Numbered from the stretch's first letter, positions 18,013 through 27,462 are shown. The stretch: DNA of 64,000 bases from Luxibacter massiliensis (GCF_900604355.1 NZ_UWOE01000001.1:2418001-2482000), one strand, 5' to 3'. Notes: generated by a model not told the origin, from the sequence alone. Numbers and translations: made by a program.

Positions 18013-18933
18013 TTAAATGGAATAATCTTTCTGTACTGCATCTCTGTGCATATGCACTGTAAGCTGATTATACGGTATCTCAATATTCTCTCTGTCAAAG
18101 GTAAGCTTAATTTCTTCCAAAAGCCTCCACCTGACTGTCCAGTATTCTTCTGTCTTCACCCAGGCCCGCAGTCCCAACAATACCGCACTGTCCTCTAATG
18201 AGTCCACAAAAACCTTTATGTCCTCATCCTGGATAATCCCTGGTTCATTCTGAAGCAGTCCCTCTATTAACCCCTTTGCCTTTCTTAAGTCTGCATGGTA
18301 TGCGATTCCCACTTTCAGGTCAAGCTGCCGTTCTGGGCGGGCCGTCACATTTGTCAGGCTGCTGTTAGCCAAAGTCCCGTTAGGGATGACAATGGTCTTA
18401 TTATCCACCGTGGACAGCTTAGTATAGAAAATCTGTATTTCTTTCACCGTTCCTTCGTTGTTATTGCTGCCCTCTATAATATAATCCCCCACAACAAAGG
18501 GTTTCAGAAGCAGGATCAGCACCCCGCCCGCAAAGTTGGAGAGGCTGCCCTGCAGCGCCAGGCCAATGGCCACACCTGCAGAAGCTATCAGCGCTGCAAC
18601 AGAGGAGGACTCTACCCCCAGCTTTGTGGCAATGGTAAAAAGCAGCAGAGCATACAGGCTGAACTTTAACACAGAGTCAATAAACTGGATGACCCCTTTA
18701 TCTGCGCTGGTCCTCTGAAGTGAATGCCTGACAAGCCTCTGTATCCACCGTATCACCACACGGCCAATAAAGAAAAATACAAGCGCCATCAGCACCCTGA
18801 TCCCAAATGCTATCAGAGCCGGCAGATGCTCCTGGAAGTACGCTGTCACACGGTCCACCTCCTGTGTCACCTCAGCAGTGACCTCTTCTACAGAAATCTC
18901 ATCCGCCATCCTAAGGTCGGTTCCCAAGATCAT
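18013..18933 (-). CDS. mscS: Small-conductance mechanosensitive channel (MscS)
   Basis: About 306 residues from the ATG at 18933, which follows GGAGGG and begins two bases after the pgeF stop. Three membrane helices come first; the pore helix reads VAALIASAGVAIGLALQGSLSNFAGG, followed by the beta domain (FVVGDYIIEGSNNNEGTVKEI, VIPNGTLANSSLTN). It opens under membrane tension to release solutes during hypo-osmotic shock. Length and motifs match the YkuT/MscS class. It is the downstream neighbour of pgeF in one transcription unit. Confidence 0.94.
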   Translation of the reverse strand: MILGTDLRMADEISVEEVTAEVTQEVDRVTAYFQEHLPALIAFGIRVLMALVFFFIGRVVIRWIQRLVRHSLQRTSADKGVIQFIDSVLKFSLYALLLFTIATKLGVESSSVAALIASAGVAIGLALQGSLSNFAGGVLILLLKPFVVGDYIIEGSNNNEGTVKEIQIFYTKLSTVDNKTIVIPNGTLANSSLTNVTARPERQLDLKVGIAYHADLRKAKGLIEGLLQNEPGIIQDEDIKVFVDSLEDSAVLLGLRAWVKTEEYWTVRWRLLEEIKLTFDRENIEIPYNQLTVHMHRDAVQKDYSI

Positions 18934-18935
18934 AT

Positions 18936-19793
18936 TTATACGCCCTCCTTTAAGGAAAGAAACGCACACAGGTTACCCCTCCTGTCCCCTGCCTCCCGGT
19001 GAGAATACAGAATCTTGCTGTTGCAATGAGTACAGACATTCGTCACCGCAATATGCTCTCTAATTATCCCAGCTTCCTCAAAGACGAGCTCATTGGCCTT
19101 CCATAGGTTCAGCTGGTATTTTCCATTTTCTTTCCTATAAAATAATTCTTCCCAGTGCCGCTCCTTAAAATTCGCCTGGAATTTACGAATCACATCTTCG
19201 CTCACCTCATAGCAGTCCTGGCAGATAGAGGGCCCCGCTGCAGCCAAGATATCCTTCGGCCTGGAGCCGTATTTTTGCTGCATCAGCTCCACAGTTACTT
19301 TTCCAATCTTCCCAACTGTCCCCCTCCAGCCGGAATGGCTTAAACCTATCACTTTTTTTACAGGGTCTACAAAATAAAGGGGCACACAGTCCGCGAAAAA
19401 GGCCACCAGGCACAGTCCCGGAACATTTGTCACAAGGCCGTCTACATCTGAGTAGCTTCTGGGGCGCATAATCCCCATGCCCCGTTCTTCCTCCGTAACT
19501 GCCAGCACATTTACCGTATGTGTCTGCTGGGTAAATACCATATCTTCGCAGCGCACCTGGATGGCCCGGCCAATCCGTCTGAAGTTCTCTCTCACGGCCT
19601 CCTCGCTGTCTCCCCTTGTAAAACTTAAATTCAGGGAAGAATAGCAGCCTTTGCTGACTCCTCCAATTCTGGTAGAAAACCCATGTCTGACAATCCCTGT
19701 ATTCTGAAATAACGGATACTCCAGATAGGGAGTCTCCCCCTCAGCCTCATAGAATATCTTATTTTGATTCTTATAATGCAGTCCTATGCCCAT
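18936..19793 (-). CDS. pgeF: Peptidoglycan editing factor PgeF (YfiH/LACC1 family)
   Basis: 285 residues. Family motifs are HGFSTRIGGVSKG near 36, DCVPLYFVDP near 141, GLSHSGWRGT near 155, GPSICQDCYEV near 185 and TNVCTHCNSKILYSHR near 255; these supply the metal-binding His and Cys residues. Members remove misincorporated L-Ser from cell-wall precursors and have purine nucleoside phosphorylase/adenosine deaminase activity. Cytoplasmic. It lies between yraN upstream and mscS downstream, all on one strand. Older annotations call this family polyphenol oxidase/laccase. Confidence 0.92.
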   Translation of the reverse strand: MGIGLHYKNQNKIFYEAEGETPYLEYPLFQNTGIVRHGFSTRIGGVSKGCYSSLNLSFTRGDSEEAVRENFRRIGRAIQVRCEDMVFTQQTHTVNVLAVTEEERGMGIMRPRSYSDVDGLVTNVPGLCLVAFFADCVPLYFVDPVKKVIGLSHSGWRGTVGKIGKVTVELMQQKYGSRPKDILAAAGPSICQDCYEVSEDVIRKFQANFKERHWEELFYRKENGKYQLNLWKANELVFEEAGIIREHIAVTNVCTHCNSKILYSHREAGDRRGNLCAFLSLKEGV

Positions 19794-19824
19794 ATATTTC
19801 CCTTTCAGATATTTCCTCCAAAAA

Positions 19825-20187
19825 TCATTTACAAAATGCGTCCCTAATATGCACGATGCCGCTTCCTTGGATCCCGATCACGTCAAATCTGCATGGAATA
19901 TCCATCAGATTATGTTCCGCCAAATACCAGTCTGCACATTTATAAAGAATCTTCTGTTTCCTCGCGTCCACTGCCTCCAGGGGACTGCCTTTTCTTTGAT
20001 CCCTCCGGTATTTTACTTCCGAAAACACCAGGTATTCTCCCTCCCTGGCGATGATATCTATCTCGCCCACAAGGCAGCGGTAATTATATTCCAGAATGAC
20101 ATAGCCAGACTGTTCCAGATAATACCCGGCAGCCTGCTCATAACTTGTTCCCGTCCTTCTGTTGTTTTGCCTTATTTCTTTCCTCAT
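19825..20187 (-). CDS. yraN: YraN (UPF0102) endonuclease-like protein
   Basis: 120 residues, the normal length. The restriction-endonuclease-like core reads GTSYEQAAGYYLEQSGY, VGEIDIIAREGEYLVFSEVKYR; the E-x-D...E-x-K pattern (GEID, SEVKYR) is the putative nuclease site. Its role is not firmly established; in other bacteria it sits, as here, next to rnhB. The ribosome site is weak. Confidence 0.92.
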   Translation of the reverse strand: MRKEIRQNNRRTGTSYEQAAGYYLEQSGYVILEYNYRCLVGEIDIIAREGEYLVFSEVKYRRDQRKGSPLEAVDARKQKILYKCADWYLAEHNLMDIPCRFDVIGIQGSGIVHIRDAFCK

Positions 20188-20281
20188 GCCAATAATATAC
20201 AGACTGCGCTGCCATCCCCATCCATTCAGGCAGATATCATATCTGATGTCTATGACAGGGATGTCCCTGCCTCCTAATCCC

Positions 20282-21118
20282 TCACGACTGTAGCTTCCCT
20301 CTGTCCGGCATAAAATTCTTAATAAAAGAACGCCTGTGTATTGGGGTGGGCCCCATCCTGGACAAAGCCTCTATATGGGCCTGGGAACCATATCCCTTGT
20401 TCTCAGCGAACCCATAGCCGGGAAGGATTTTATCATACTCCTGCATCAGCCGGTCCCTAGTGACCTTTGCCACCACACTGGCCGCCGCAATAGAAACGCT
20501 CTTGGCGTCACCCTTGACAATCGGTACTTGTAAAACCCCGGCTCCGGGAATAGTCACTGCATCATTCAGCAGAATATCTGGCGCCTGGCTCAGTTTCCCT
20601 ATGGCCTTGCGCATAGCCTCGTATGTGGCGTTAAGTATATTGACTTCATCAATACGGGATGGCCCCACCATCCCCACGCCTACGGCGACAGCCTTTTCCA
20701 TGATCTCGCCGTACAACTCTTCCCGCCTTTTGCCTGAGAGTTTTTTGGAGTCATTTAAATACAGGATCCTGCAGTCTTTTGGCAATATAACTGCGCCTGC
20801 TACCACCGGGCCGGCTAAGGGTCCTCTCCCAACCTCATCAATTCCACATATATGCATATATTCTGCATACTTATCCTCATACCGCCTCATCCCTTCCAGG
20901 CGTATAAGTTCTGCCCGTATCTTCTCCTGCTGCTTTTGATATTTCAAAATCAGGTTTTGGACACCTTTGCGGCTGTCCCCCCTATACTTTTCACATAAGC
21001 CTGCTATCTCTGGCTCCCCGGCCAGCATAAATTCCTGCCTTATTTCCTCTATTTTTGCACATACAGCCTTTTCTTTTGGTTCATAGACCCCAGCGTCCCT
21101 GCCATCATTTTTATTCAT
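20282..21118 (-). CDS. rnhB: Ribonuclease HII
   Basis: 278 residues with a Firmicutes-type N-terminal extension of about 85 residues before the catalytic domain. The catalytic acidic pair is Asp94-Glu95 in CGIDEVGRGPLAGP; further motifs are LNDSKKLS, ILNDAVTIPG and the ASVVAKVTRDR segment. It cuts RNA at RNA-DNA junctions and removes misincorporated ribonucleotides. It overlaps the upstream lepB gene by eight bases. Confidence 0.96.
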   Translation of the reverse strand: MNKNDGRDAGVYEPKEKAVCAKIEEIRQEFMLAGEPEIAGLCEKYRGDSRKGVQNLILKYQKQQEKIRAELIRLEGMRRYEDKYAEYMHICGIDEVGRGPLAGPVVAGAVILPKDCRILYLNDSKKLSGKRREELYGEIMEKAVAVGVGMVGPSRIDEVNILNATYEAMRKAIGKLSQAPDILLNDAVTIPGAGVLQVPIVKGDAKSVSIAAASVVAKVTRDRLMQEYDKILPGYGFAENKGYGSQAHIEALSRMGPTPIHRRSFIKNFMPDRGKLQS

Positions 21119-21656
21119 GCTTAATCACTCCGAACTTATCTAAAGGCCAGATGCGTATCCAGGCCCTTCCCAGCAAATCTTTTCTGTGAAGTACGCCTAC
21201 GCTCACTTCCCGGCTGTCCGCACTGTGGTTCCTGTTATCACCCAGGACAAAATATTCATCCTCCCCCAGTGTGACAGGCTCCTCCGCAATTCCCGGATTC
21301 TGCATCTCCTCATTGCCATAGTGCTCATCTAATTCCTGCCCGTTAATCAATACTTTCCCATCTTTCACCTGGACGGTCTCCCCCGGCAGGCCGATGATTC
21401 TTTTTATATAGTATGTATTTTCCTCATACTGGTAAGGAAATACAATAATCTCATATCTCTTTGGCTCCCGGAAGCGGTAGGATATTTTATCTACAATCAG
21501 GTTATCCCCATCTGAGAGCGTAGTCTCCATGGAAGATCCGCTGACCCGGGTCCTCTGCCCCACAAATGTAATAATCAGATATGTCAGCCCCACTATAATT
21601 AATATATAAACAATCCAGCCAAACAGCTCCCGTATGATCCCCTTCTCCTGGTCCAT
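21111..21656 (-). CDS. lepB: Signal peptidase I (first copy in the cluster)
   Basis: 181 residues with one N-terminal membrane helix (about 13-32) and the catalytic domain outside. Ser42 in GSSMETTL is the nucleophile and Lys85 in YYIKRIIGLPGE the general base; LGDNRNHSADSRE is box E. It cleaves signal peptides of exported proteins, including, presumably, the GH98 enzyme. Next to rbgA and rnhB. A second, longer signal peptidase lies 0.9 kb upstream. Confidence 0.95.
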   Translation of the reverse strand: MDQEKGIIRELFGWIVYILIIVGLTYLIITFVGQRTRVSGSSMETTLSDGDNLIVDKISYRFREPKRYEIIVFPYQYEENTYYIKRIIGLPGETVQVKDGKVLINGQELDEHYGNEEMQNPGIAEEPVTLGEDEYFVLGDNRNHSADSREVSVGVLHRKDLLGRAWIRIWPLDKFGVIKHE

Positions 21657-21689
21657 AGTCTAATCCTCTTTCTATTCTCTCCCTCTATC

Positions 21690-22541
21690 TTATTCATAAT
21701 CCCCGGGAAATTCAAGTGTAATTTTATCAATTCTGCCATTGCGGAAATCATCCAGCAGCAATCTGGCAGCCTTTTCTGTATCCAAAACACTCCCTCTGAC
21801 CAGGCAGTGCCGGCTCTTGGCAATACTTTTGAGGCACTCAAAATCATCGTCTTCCTCATTGATCCCATATTTTTTCGCCAGTATCCCTGCATAATTGGCT
21901 TTCATGAAAGAAATCAATTCCCCCGCCAACTCCTCAACATTAAGTATTTCCTCTTTTATAGATCCAATGAGGGCAAGGCGGAGGCCCACGGTCTGATCTT
22001 CAAATTTTGGCCAAAGTATACCTGGCGTATCTAAAAGTTCCACATTCTTATTCAGGCGGATCCACTGCTTCCCTTTTGTCACCCCCGGCTTATTGCCCGT
22101 CTTTGTACAGGCCTTTCCAGCCAGGGCGTTGATAAATGTAGATTTGCCCACATTGGGGATGCCGACTACCATGGCCCTCACTGGCCGGTTCAATATCCCC
22201 CTTCTTTGATCCCGCTCTATCTTTTCCTTACAGGCTTCCTGAATGACCCCCTGGATAGATTTAATACCTCCGCCCTTTCTGGAATTCACCTTTATCACGG
22301 AATAACCCTTCTCCCGGAAATATTTCGTCCACTCGTCATTTAGCCGGTCCTGTGCCAGGTCCGATTTATTCAGAAGAATCACCCTTGCCTTGCTGCGGCC
22401 CAGCTCATCAATCTCAGGATTCCTGCTGCTGATTGGAATCCGGGCGTCCACCAGTTCGATCACAAGATCAATCAGTTTCATATTCTCCTGCATCATCCGT
22501 TTTGCTTTGGTCATATGACCCGGATACCACTGAAAATGCAT
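21690..22541 (-). CDS. rbgA: Ribosome biogenesis GTPase RbgA (YlqF)
   Basis: 283 residues with the circularly permuted GTPase order: G4 NKSD at 58-61, G1 GIPNVGKS at 127-134, then G3 DTPG at 171-174. The N-terminal WYPGHMTKAKRMM is typical of YlqF. It matures the large ribosomal subunit late in assembly. It lies between the two signal peptidase genes, a common order in Clostridia. Confidence 0.96.
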   Translation of the reverse strand: MHFQWYPGHMTKAKRMMQENMKLIDLVIELVDARIPISSRNPEIDELGRSKARVILLNKSDLAQDRLNDEWTKYFREKGYSVIKVNSRKGGGIKSIQGVIQEACKEKIERDQRRGILNRPVRAMVVGIPNVGKSTFINALAGKACTKTGNKPGVTKGKQWIRLNKNVELLDTPGILWPKFEDQTVGLRLALIGSIKEEILNVEELAGELISFMKANYAGILAKKYGINEEDDDFECLKSIAKSRHCLVRGSVLDTEKAARLLLDDFRNGRIDKITLEFPGDYE

Positions 22542-22552
22542 GTCTGCCTCCT

Positions 22553-23221
22553 TTATTTCTTAACAAATCCAAAGTCAGGCCCAAAACTTGCCACAAACCA
22601 GACCTTCCCATAGATTTCGTCCCTCTTTACATTCCCTATGTCTGCCATACGGCTGTCGTCACTGCTGCCATAATTATCCCCCAGGACAAAATATTCATCG
22701 CCTGCCAGTGCCAAAGCCTCATCGGCAATTCCAGCCTCTTCTATTGTATCGGCATATACATAGTCTGTCATTTTTGTATCATTAATATAAATCTGCCCTT
22801 CCTTAATCTGTACAGTCTCACCCGGCAGTCCAATAATTCTTTTTATAGAATAGTGAGTATTTTCATTTCCATTGGGCTTAAATGCTATAATGTCCCCGCG
22901 CCTGGGCTTGCTGGCATTATATATAAGGCGGTTGACAAGTACCACATCCCCATTACTCAAAACAGGTTTCATGGAATCCCCCGCATTACTGACTCTCTGC
23001 CCAAAAAACCAGACCAGCACAAACGCAATGATACACACCGTAATGATCTGGACCATCCAGTTCACCACTTCCCTTGCATGCTGCCTCTGTTCATTTGTCT
23101 TTTCTCGTTTAAAGCGGATCCCTGGCCTCACAGACTCAAATCTGAGTTCCTGCTTTTTCTGGGCCCGCTTCTTCCTTCTTGCCTGCCTTCTGCGCTTTTT
23201 GCGAAAGTTTAAATCCTGCAT
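22553..23221 (-). CDS. lepB: Signal peptidase I (second copy, basic N-terminus)
   Basis: About 222 residues from the ATG at 23221, chosen because GAGGAAAGG precedes it and the longer form would run back into the rplS terminator. An unusually long, strongly basic cytoplasmic head (RKKRRRQARRKKRAQKK) precedes one membrane helix (about 53-73). Ser83 in GDSMKPVL and Lys127 in YSIKRIIGLPGE are the catalytic dyad; LGDNYGSSDDSRM is box E. Its substrates probably overlap with those of the downstream copy. Confidence 0.94.
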   Translation of the reverse strand: MQDLNFRKKRRRQARRKKRAQKKQELRFESVRPGIRFKREKTNEQRQHAREVVNWMVQIITVCIIAFVLVWFFGQRVSNAGDSMKPVLSNGDVVLVNRLIYNASKPRRGDIIAFKPNGNENTHYSIKRIIGLPGETVQIKEGQIYINDTKMTDYVYADTIEEAGIADEALALAGDEYFVLGDNYGSSDDSRMADIGNVKRDEIYGKVWFVASFGPDFGFVKK

Positions 23222-23240
23222 AACCTTTCCTCGTCTATAA

Positions 23241-23278
23241 TAGAAAAGGGACAATATACTTGTTGTACTTGTCCCTCT
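23241..23278 (-). terminator. Terminator after rplS
   Basis: On the minus strand AGGGACAAGTAC pairs with GTATATTGTCCCT, followed by TTTTCT. It lies nine bases after the rplS stop and just before the second lepB gene. Confidence 0.8.
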
Positions 23279-23286
23279 CATGGCTA

Positions 23287-23634
23287 CTATTTTACTAATT
23301 CTTTTACCTTAGCGCTCTTACCAACACGGTTTCTCAGGTAATTCAGCTTCGCTCTCCTTACTTTACCTCTGCGGATAACCTCTATCTTCTCAACATTTGG
23401 TGAGTGCAGCGGCCAAGTCTTTTCAACACCAATTCCGTTAGAATTCTTTCTGACTGTGAAAGTCTCTCTTGTGCTGCCGCCCTGTTTCTTAAGGACTGTC
23501 CCTTCAAATACCTGGATTCTTTCACGGCTGCCCTCTTTAATTTTAGCGTATACCTTTACAGTATCACCGACACTAAACTGAGGGGCATTCTCTTTGAGCT
23601 GCTCTGCCTCGATTTTTCTTATAATATCGTTCAT
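23287..23634 (-). CDS. rplS: Ribosomal protein L19
   Basis: 115 residues, full length. Recognised by [28 protein letters not shown] and the C-terminal [23 protein letters not shown]. It sits at the 30S-50S interface. AAGGAGG precedes the ATG. Unlike the tightly packed genes upstream it has its own promoter and a leader of about 97 bases, so it can be expressed apart from trmD. Confidence 0.98.
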   Translation of the reverse strand: MNDIIRKIEAEQLKENAPQFSVGDTVKVYAKIKEGSRERIQVFEGTVLKKQGGSTRETFTVRKNSNGIGVEKTWPLHSPNVEKIEVIRRGKVRRAKLNYLRNRVGKSAKVKELVK

Positions 23635-23731
23635 TGTGTGACCTCCTTCATATTCAGACGTTCTTAATACCTGTCTGCAGATACTGCCTGCAGATCCTTT
23701 GTATCAGAGGACCATCCATTCATTTCACAAC
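23635..23731 (-). promoter_or_regulatory. Leader of rplS, candidate L19 autoregulatory RNA
   Basis: 5' untranslated stretch between the mapped promoter and the rplS start, with a self-complementary block CTGCAG...CTGCAG (about 23676-23693). Low-GC Gram-positive rplS mRNAs are known to carry an L19 leader at this place. I infer equivalence from position, not from a confirmed fold. Confidence 0.4.
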
Positions 23732-23737
23732 TGTTGT

Positions 23738-23766
23738 ATTCTATCATATTCGTGAACAGGTTTCAA
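23738..23766 (-). promoter_or_regulatory. rplS promoter
   Basis: TTGAAA (23761-23766), a 17-base spacer and TAGAAT (23738-23743) on the minus strand, just after the trmD stop. Confidence 0.78.
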
Positions 23767-23782
23767 GCCTTTTCCTTATTTT

Positions 23783-24484
23783 TTATTCATCCTCCGGCAA
23801 ATCGCACTTCGCCAGTAAATCTGGCCGTCTCTCCTTAGTCCTGATAATGGACTGCTCTCTGCGCCATTTCTCAATATTGGCATGATGGCCGGACAGTAAA
23901 ACTGGAGGCACCTGCCTTCCACGCCATACTTCTGGCCGGGAATATTGGGGATATTCCAGCAGATTATCCTGGAACGATTCAAATTCAGCAGATACATCGT
24001 TGTGCAGCACTCCAGGCACTAGCCTGGAAATCACATCTACCATCACCATAGCCGGCAGTTCTCCTCCTGTCAGCACATAGTCCCCGATAGACACGTAGTC
24101 TGTCACAATTTCCTCCAATACTCTCTCATCAATTCCCTCATAATGGCCGCAGAGCAATATCAGATCTTCCTCCTTGGCCAGCTCCCTGGCCATATTCTGG
24201 TCAAAGACCCGGCCCTGGGGGGACAGATAGACGACTCTTGGCTTTTTGGCCAGTTTCCCGGCCACAGCTTCATAGGCAAGAAATACCGGTTCAGCCTGCA
24301 TCAGCATCCCCGCCCCGCCCCCATAAGGGTAATCATCCACACTCTGATGTTTATTAAAGGCATAATCCCGGATATTGACGGCCTCAATAGACAGCAGGCC
24401 GTTTTTCACTGCCCTCCCGGTTATACTTGTGCCCAGGCCGTCCAGCACCATGTCTGGGAATAATGTTAATATGTGAAAATTCAT
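23783..24484 (-). CDS. trmD: tRNA (guanine-37-N1)-methyltransferase
   Basis: 233 residues. The knotted SAM-binding fold is shown by [37 protein letters not shown] and [15 protein letters not shown]. It methylates G37 next to the anticodon and prevents frameshifts. Its ATG overlaps the rimM stop by four bases, so the two are translationally coupled. Confidence 0.98.
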   Translation of the reverse strand: MNFHILTLFPDMVLDGLGTSITGRAVKNGLLSIEAVNIRDYAFNKHQSVDDYPYGGGAGMLMQAEPVFLAYEAVAGKLAKKPRVVYLSPQGRVFDQNMARELAKEEDLILLCGHYEGIDERVLEEIVTDYVSIGDYVLTGGELPAMVMVDVISRLVPGVLHNDVSAEFESFQDNLLEYPQYSRPEVWRGRQVPPVLLSGHHANIEKWRREQSIIRTKERRPDLLAKCDLPEDE

Positions 24485-25041
24485 AGATTTTTATCCCCTT
24501 CACTCTCCGCCGTCTTACGTCCCTCTCCCCTGGCGGGGTCTACTAACCCATCCAGCAGATGTACCTTCATAGCCTGCCCCTGAATGTCCACATCTAAGAT
24601 ACACTGGCGGATGGCCGGAATCAGCACCTCGCCGTACACCGGGGAATCTACTACATAGACCTCATTTGCACCGGTCTCTATGACGTCTTTCAGCACGCCA
24701 AATTCCCCTGCCTCTGTAAAGACTGTCATTCCCAGCAAATCGGCAATATAATATTCATCCTCCTCGAGCCTGACTGCATCCTCCCTGCTCACCAGGAGGC
24801 TTTTCCCTTTATATTGTTCGACTTCATTGATATCATCCAGTCCCCTGAATTTTACAATGGCCATGTTTTTAAAGAATTTTACACCCTGTACCTCCAATAA
24901 TACCCGCTCTTTTCCTGTATCTAGAATGACCTTCTTCAGATCCCTGAACCGCCCCGGATCATCCGTTGTGGGGAATACCTTGACTTCCCCGCGTAAACCG
25001 TGTGTGGAGGCAATCACCCCTACCTGCAAATACTGCTCCAT
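24481..25041 (-). CDS. rimM: 16S rRNA processing protein RimM
   Basis: 186 residues. The N-terminal beta-barrel ([22 protein letters not shown]) and the C-terminal PRC-barrel ([29 protein letters not shown]) are in the usual order. It binds S19 and assists maturation of the 30S head. Coupled to trmD downstream; a 110-base gap with a hairpin separates it from khpA upstream. Confidence 0.96.
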   Translation of the reverse strand: MEQYLQVGVIASTHGLRGEVKVFPTTDDPGRFRDLKKVILDTGKERVLLEVQGVKFFKNMAIVKFRGLDDINEVEQYKGKSLLVSREDAVRLEEDEYYIADLLGMTVFTEAGEFGVLKDVIETGANEVYVVDSPVYGEVLIPAIRQCILDVDIQGQAMKVHLLDGLVDPARGEGRKTAESEGDKNL

Positions 25042-25069
25042 ACTCTTCTCCTGTATCTACTGCACATAT

Positions 25070-25145
25070 TTCCCGAAAAGGAAAGGGGCAGGCTCTTCAT
25101 GCCATACGTATCTGATATACCCGCACATGAAGGCTGTCCCCTCTT
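25070..25145 (-). terminator. Imperfect hairpin between khpA and rimM
   Basis: On the minus strand GGGG-CAG-TTCATG pairs with CATGAA-CTG-CCCC around a large loop, followed by TTTCCTTTTC. It could be a partial terminator or a processing site dividing the operon. Confidence 0.45.
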
Positions 25146-25151
25146 GTTTTG

Positions 25152-25382
25152 TTATTGTATAATATCAACAACCACTCTCTTATCTTCCTTGGCCGCAGCC
25201 GCCTTTACAACAGAACGGATGGCCTTTGCGATCCGGCCCTGCTTTCCAATCACCTTACCCATGTCGCCGTCTGCCACACGGACTTCAATGACTGTCACCC
25301 TGCCGTCCTGCCTCTCAGTCACAGCAACACCGTCAGGATTGTCCACTAATGCTTTCGCGATTACTTCAACTAATTCTTTCAT
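25152..25382 (-). CDS. khpA: KH-domain RNA-binding protein KhpA (YlqC)
   Basis: 76 residues from the ATG at 25382, six bases after GGAGGTG; the earlier GTG belongs to that ribosome site. A single KH domain with IGKQGRIAKAIRSVVKAAA holding the GxxG loop. It binds RNA, with KhpB in many Firmicutes, and affects cell division and translation. It follows rpsP as in Bacillus. Confidence 0.94.
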   Translation of the reverse strand: MKELVEVIAKALVDNPDGVAVTERQDGRVTVIEVRVADGDMGKVIGKQGRIAKAIRSVVKAAAAKEDKRVVVDIIQ

Positions 25383-25405
25383 GTAAGCCACCTCCGCGGA
25401 ACAGC

Positions 25406-25651
25406 TTATTTTTCAATGCCTGCTGCTTTAAAGATTTTTCCGACTACCTCTGTAGGCTGAGCGCCGTTGTTTAACCATTTCTTGGCTGCCTCCTCATTCA
25501 CCTTAATTCCGCTTGGCTCCAGGTTCGGATCGTATGTCCCGATTTCCTCGATAAACTTGCCGTCTCTCGGGGATCTCGCATCTGCAACTACGATTCTATA
25601 GAAAGGAGCCTTCTTCTGTCCCATTCTTTTTAATCTGATTTTTACTGCCAT
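25406..25651 (-). CDS. rpsP: Ribosomal protein S16
   Basis: 81 residues from the ATG at 25651, placed by [20 protein letters not shown] is the canonical S16 beginning. [14 protein letters not shown] and EIGTYDPN are further signatures. A small-subunit assembly protein between ffh and khpA. Confidence 0.98.
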   Translation of the reverse strand: MAVKIRLKRMGQKKAPFYRIVVADARSPRDGKFIEEIGTYDPNLEPSGIKVNEEAAKKWLNNGAQPTEVVGKIFKAAGIEK

Positions 25652-25735
25652 CTCTTTCACCTCATTTTTTTATTTTTTCTTTTTGTTCCCCTATGCAGGC
25701 AAAAATAATATTTAGCCGCCAGGGTTATCTATGTG

Positions 25736-27094
25736 CTAAAAGGGAAGCCTAAACTTGCCCTTCTTACCACCCATGCCGCCCATCATGCCCGGAAGCTTTT
25801 TCATCATCTTCCTGGCCTCATGGAATTGCTTTACCATGCGGTTTACTTCCGCAATATCCACCCCCGCCCCTCTCGCAATCCGGTGTTTCCTGGATGGATT
25901 GAGCACATCCGGGTTTTGGCGCTCCTCAAGGGTCATGGAATATATAATTGCCTCCATCCGCGCCATTCTCTTCTCATTCTCTTCAGAATCCAGTTCCGGC
26001 AGCTTGCCGCCGCCCATACCGCCGAGTCCTGGCATCATACTCATAATACTGGACAGGCCGCCCATCTTCTTCATCTGGGACATGCTCTCTAAATAATCCT
26101 CAAAATCAAACTGAGCTTTTTTCATTTTCTCAGTCATTTTGCGGGCCTTTTCCTCATCCAGTTCTGCCCCTGCCTTTTCTATCAGGGTCAGGACATCTCC
26201 CATCCCCAAAATCCGGGACGCCATCCTGTCGGGATAGAACTGTTCCAGGTCAGAAAGTTTCTCCCCCATACCGGCATATAAAATTGGCCTTCCCGTCACA
26301 GCCTTAATGGATAAGGCGGCGCCGCCTCTTGTATCGCCGTCCAGCTTTGTGACAATTACGCCGTCAATCCCTATCTTCTCATGGAAGCTCCCAGCCACGT
26401 TCACCGCATCCTGGCCAGTCATTGCATCCACAACTAAGATTGTCTGATGCACTGTAACGGCCTCTTTAATGTCCTGTAACTCTGCCATCATGTCTTCGTC
26501 TATATGGAGCCGGCCGGCAGTATCAAGAATTACGATATTATTTTTGTTCTTGCCAGCATACTCTAAAGCCGCCCTGGCAATATCTGCAGGCTTGTTTTTA
26601 TTCCCCATGGAAAACACTTCCACGCCCTGCTTCTCACCGTTTATCTGAAGCTGCTTTATTGCGGCGGGCCTGTATACATCACATGCCACAAGCAGTGGTT
26701 TCTTTCCCTTTAGCTTATACTTCCCTGCCAATTTAGCTGTAGTGGTGGTTTTACCTGCCCCCTGGAGCCCCGCCATCATGATGACCGTAACTGCGCTTCC
26801 CGGCTGGAGCTGGATCTCTGTTGTCTCTGAACCCATAAGGCGGACCAGCTCTTCATTTACAATCTTAATCACCATCTGCCCTGGATTTAACCCATTCATA
26901 ACATCCTGGCCTACTGCGCGCTCCTGGACATCTTTTATAAAGCTCTTAACGACCTTAAAGTTGACGTCCGCTTCCAGCAATGCCATCTTCACTTCTTTTA
27001 GGGCTGTCTTTACATCTTCCTCTGTGAGGCGCCCTTTGCTCCTGAGATTCTTAAATACATTCTGAAGCTTCTCAGTTAAACTGTCAAATGCCAT
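25736..27094 (-). CDS. ffh: Signal recognition particle protein Ffh
   Basis: 452 residues with N, G and M domains. The G domain shows GLQGAGKTTTTAKLA near 110, VACDVYRPAA and LDTAGRLHIDEDM; the Met-rich M domain ends with the GGMGGKKGK tail. It binds signal sequences and 4.5S RNA and delivers nascent membrane and secreted proteins. It begins one base after the ylxM stop. Confidence 0.98.
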   Translation of the reverse strand: MAFDSLTEKLQNVFKNLRSKGRLTEEDVKTALKEVKMALLEADVNFKVVKSFIKDVQERAVGQDVMNGLNPGQMVIKIVNEELVRLMGSETTEIQLQPGSAVTVIMMAGLQGAGKTTTTAKLAGKYKLKGKKPLLVACDVYRPAAIKQLQINGEKQGVEVFSMGNKNKPADIARAALEYAGKNKNNIVILDTAGRLHIDEDMMAELQDIKEAVTVHQTILVVDAMTGQDAVNVAGSFHEKIGIDGVIVTKLDGDTRGGAALSIKAVTGRPILYAGMGEKLSDLEQFYPDRMASRILGMGDVLTLIEKAGAELDEEKARKMTEKMKKAQFDFEDYLESMSQMKKMGGLSSIMSMMPGLGGMGGGKLPELDSEENEKRMARMEAIIYSMTLEERQNPDVLNPSRKHRIARGAGVDIAEVNRMVKQFHEARKMMKKLPGMMGGMGGKKGKFRLPF

Positions 27095-27095
27095 C

Positions 27096-27446
27096 CTATA
27101 ACTCCTCTATAATTGTATCCGAAATCCTCCGGATCCTCTGTGCCATAATAGCCGGCTCTGCCCCCCTGCTTACACAGGAATCAATTACCTGGTTAATCTC
27201 CTGAACCTTTTCCTTCACAGACAAAAATCTTTTCACAAGATGGAGTTTATCCTCATAATCTTCCAGCGCTTTCTGGCAGCGTTTTACTAAATCATGCACG
27301 CCTTGCCTGCTAATCCCTTCGCTCTCTGCTATCTCACTCAGAGAAAGATCCTCCAGCACAAACTGCTCATAAATCTCCTTCTGGTGTTCTGTCAGAAGTT
27401 CTCCATAAAAATCGTACAATAATGCCTGTTCTAATATCTCATTCAC
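27096..27446 (-). CDS. ylxM: YlxM/p13-like DNA-binding protein
   Basis: About 116 residues starting at GTG 27446. The helix-turn-helix reads LSLSEIAESEGISRQGVHDLVKRC. The earlier ATG at 27467 and the other upstream starts lie inside the promoter, so the GTG, preceded by AGAGGTGA, is preferred. YlxM partners Ffh in the SRP system of Gram-positives. First gene of the ylxM-ffh-rpsP-khpA-rimM-trmD unit. Confidence 0.93.
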   Translation of the reverse strand: MNEILEQALLYDFYGELLTEHQKEIYEQFVLEDLSLSEIAESEGISRQGVHDLVKRCQKALEDYEDKLHLVKRFLSVKEKVQEINQVIDSCVSRGAEPAIMAQRIRRISDTIIEEL

Positions 27447-27462
27447 ATGAATCACCTCTGCT

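Noticed and set aside
19786..20277. 163-codon plus-strand frame over yraN
   Set aside because: Antisense shadow of yraN and the pgeF start; no ribosome site and no family features.
22433..23212. 259-codon plus-strand frame over the signal peptidase gene
   Set aside because: Antisense to a clear lepB gene; composition reflects the reverse complement.
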